DNA from: an uncultured Treponema sp.
GTDB lineage: Bacteria; Spirochaetota; Spirochaetia; Treponematales; Treponemataceae
Reading direction: 5' to 3'
DNA length: 6,434 bases
NCBI GenBank assembly: GCA_945833725.1
Contig: CAMAFU010000113.1
Location: 1-6,434 of the forward strand
Below the pieces are notes generated by a model. That model worked only from the letters and a program-made list of their open reading frames with translations, had not been told where the DNA came from and searched no databases. Shown in pieces: positions 6,256-6,434 of this stretch. Position 1 is the first letter of the stretch. Each line of letters opens with the position of its first letter. Both the position numbers and the translations under genes were made by a program.

Positions 6256-6434
6256 CCTGAATTTTTCGTAAAAAGGCTGTGGGCTTCGCTTATAATTGCG
6301 TTTTCGGTCACTCTTTTATTTTTCGTGATACTGAAAAAAGTTTTGGAAAAAATGCCGCGCGACAAAATTAACAAGCAGGAAATTTACAAATCGTTCATAC
6401 TTCCGCAATTTTGCAAAAATGTGCAGGAGGCGCC
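6256..6434 (+). CDS. Partial open frame with one membrane segment, no canonical start, runs off the window
   Basis: From the codon after the PII-like gene's stop, the same reading frame is open for 59 codons to the window edge. Residues LWASLIIAFSVTLLFFVIL (codons 8-26) look like a membrane helix, followed by KKVLEKMPRDK and a polar stretch, as in an N-terminally anchored protein. AAGAGG at 6245-6250 could be a ribosome binding site, but no ATG, GTG or TTG lies at the right distance. The first such codons are GTG at 6325 and TTG at 6343, then ATG at 6352 with only a weak GGA ahead; starting there would lose most or all of the helix. The options are a rare start codon (CTG at 6277), a shorter soluble protein from 6352, a decayed gene, or chance. 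The function is not recognised. The opposite strand has a competing 57-codon open frame without hydrophobic pattern, which I consider less likely. Confidence 0.4.

Noticed and set aside
6256..6276. Inverted T and A runs after the PII-like gene as a terminator
   Set aside because: The five-base T/A stem has no GC pairs and no T-run after it, so it would not terminate transcription.
1..6434. CRISPR array, tRNA, rRNA or insertion sequence
   Set aside because: I saw no regularly spaced repeats, cloverleaf-like segment, rRNA-like sequence or transposase frame on either strand.

Overview
The window holds a compact, all-plus-strand operon for a tripartite RND-type efflux pump. Its order is outer-membrane channel (TolC-like, 160-1557), periplasmic adaptor lipoprotein (1597-2523), inner-membrane RND pump (2715-5903) and a small PII-like companion protein (5929-6255). 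After it comes an open frame with one predicted membrane helix that runs to the window edge without a recognisable start codon (6256-6434). The sequence is AT-rich in the genes (roughly 40% GC by eye), with Gram-negative envelope logic and strong purine-rich Shine-Dalgarno sites.

The best guess for the source is a spirochaete of the Treponema type. This rests on the adaptor, a lipoprotein with a loose lipobox and no alpha-helical hairpin, as in Borrelia BesA, and on the overall BesABC-like set. It is an inference from family resemblance, not a database result; a Bacteroidota-like source is a weaker alternative.

Region by region: 1-159 is a GC-richer leader without a supported gene. It carries irregular copies of TGGAGCGGAA and a segment (94-101) that can pair with either an upstream or a downstream partner. 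The channel and adaptor genes are 39 bases apart. The 191-base gap between adaptor and pump is long for such an operon and contains four successive inverted repeats (2609-2695), the last followed by a short T-run just ahead of the pump's ribosome binding site. The pump and PII-like genes are 25 bases apart.

Functionally, the pump would take up substrate from the periplasm or outer leaflet of the inner membrane using proton flow. The adaptor would bridge it to the channel, which passes substrate across the outer membrane. The PII-like protein is cytoplasmic and could sense or modulate pump activity, though its actual role is unknown. No substrate can be read from the sequence. The system type is known; the points deserving attention are the hairpin-less adaptor, the PII-like partner, the structured gap and the start-less downstream frame.
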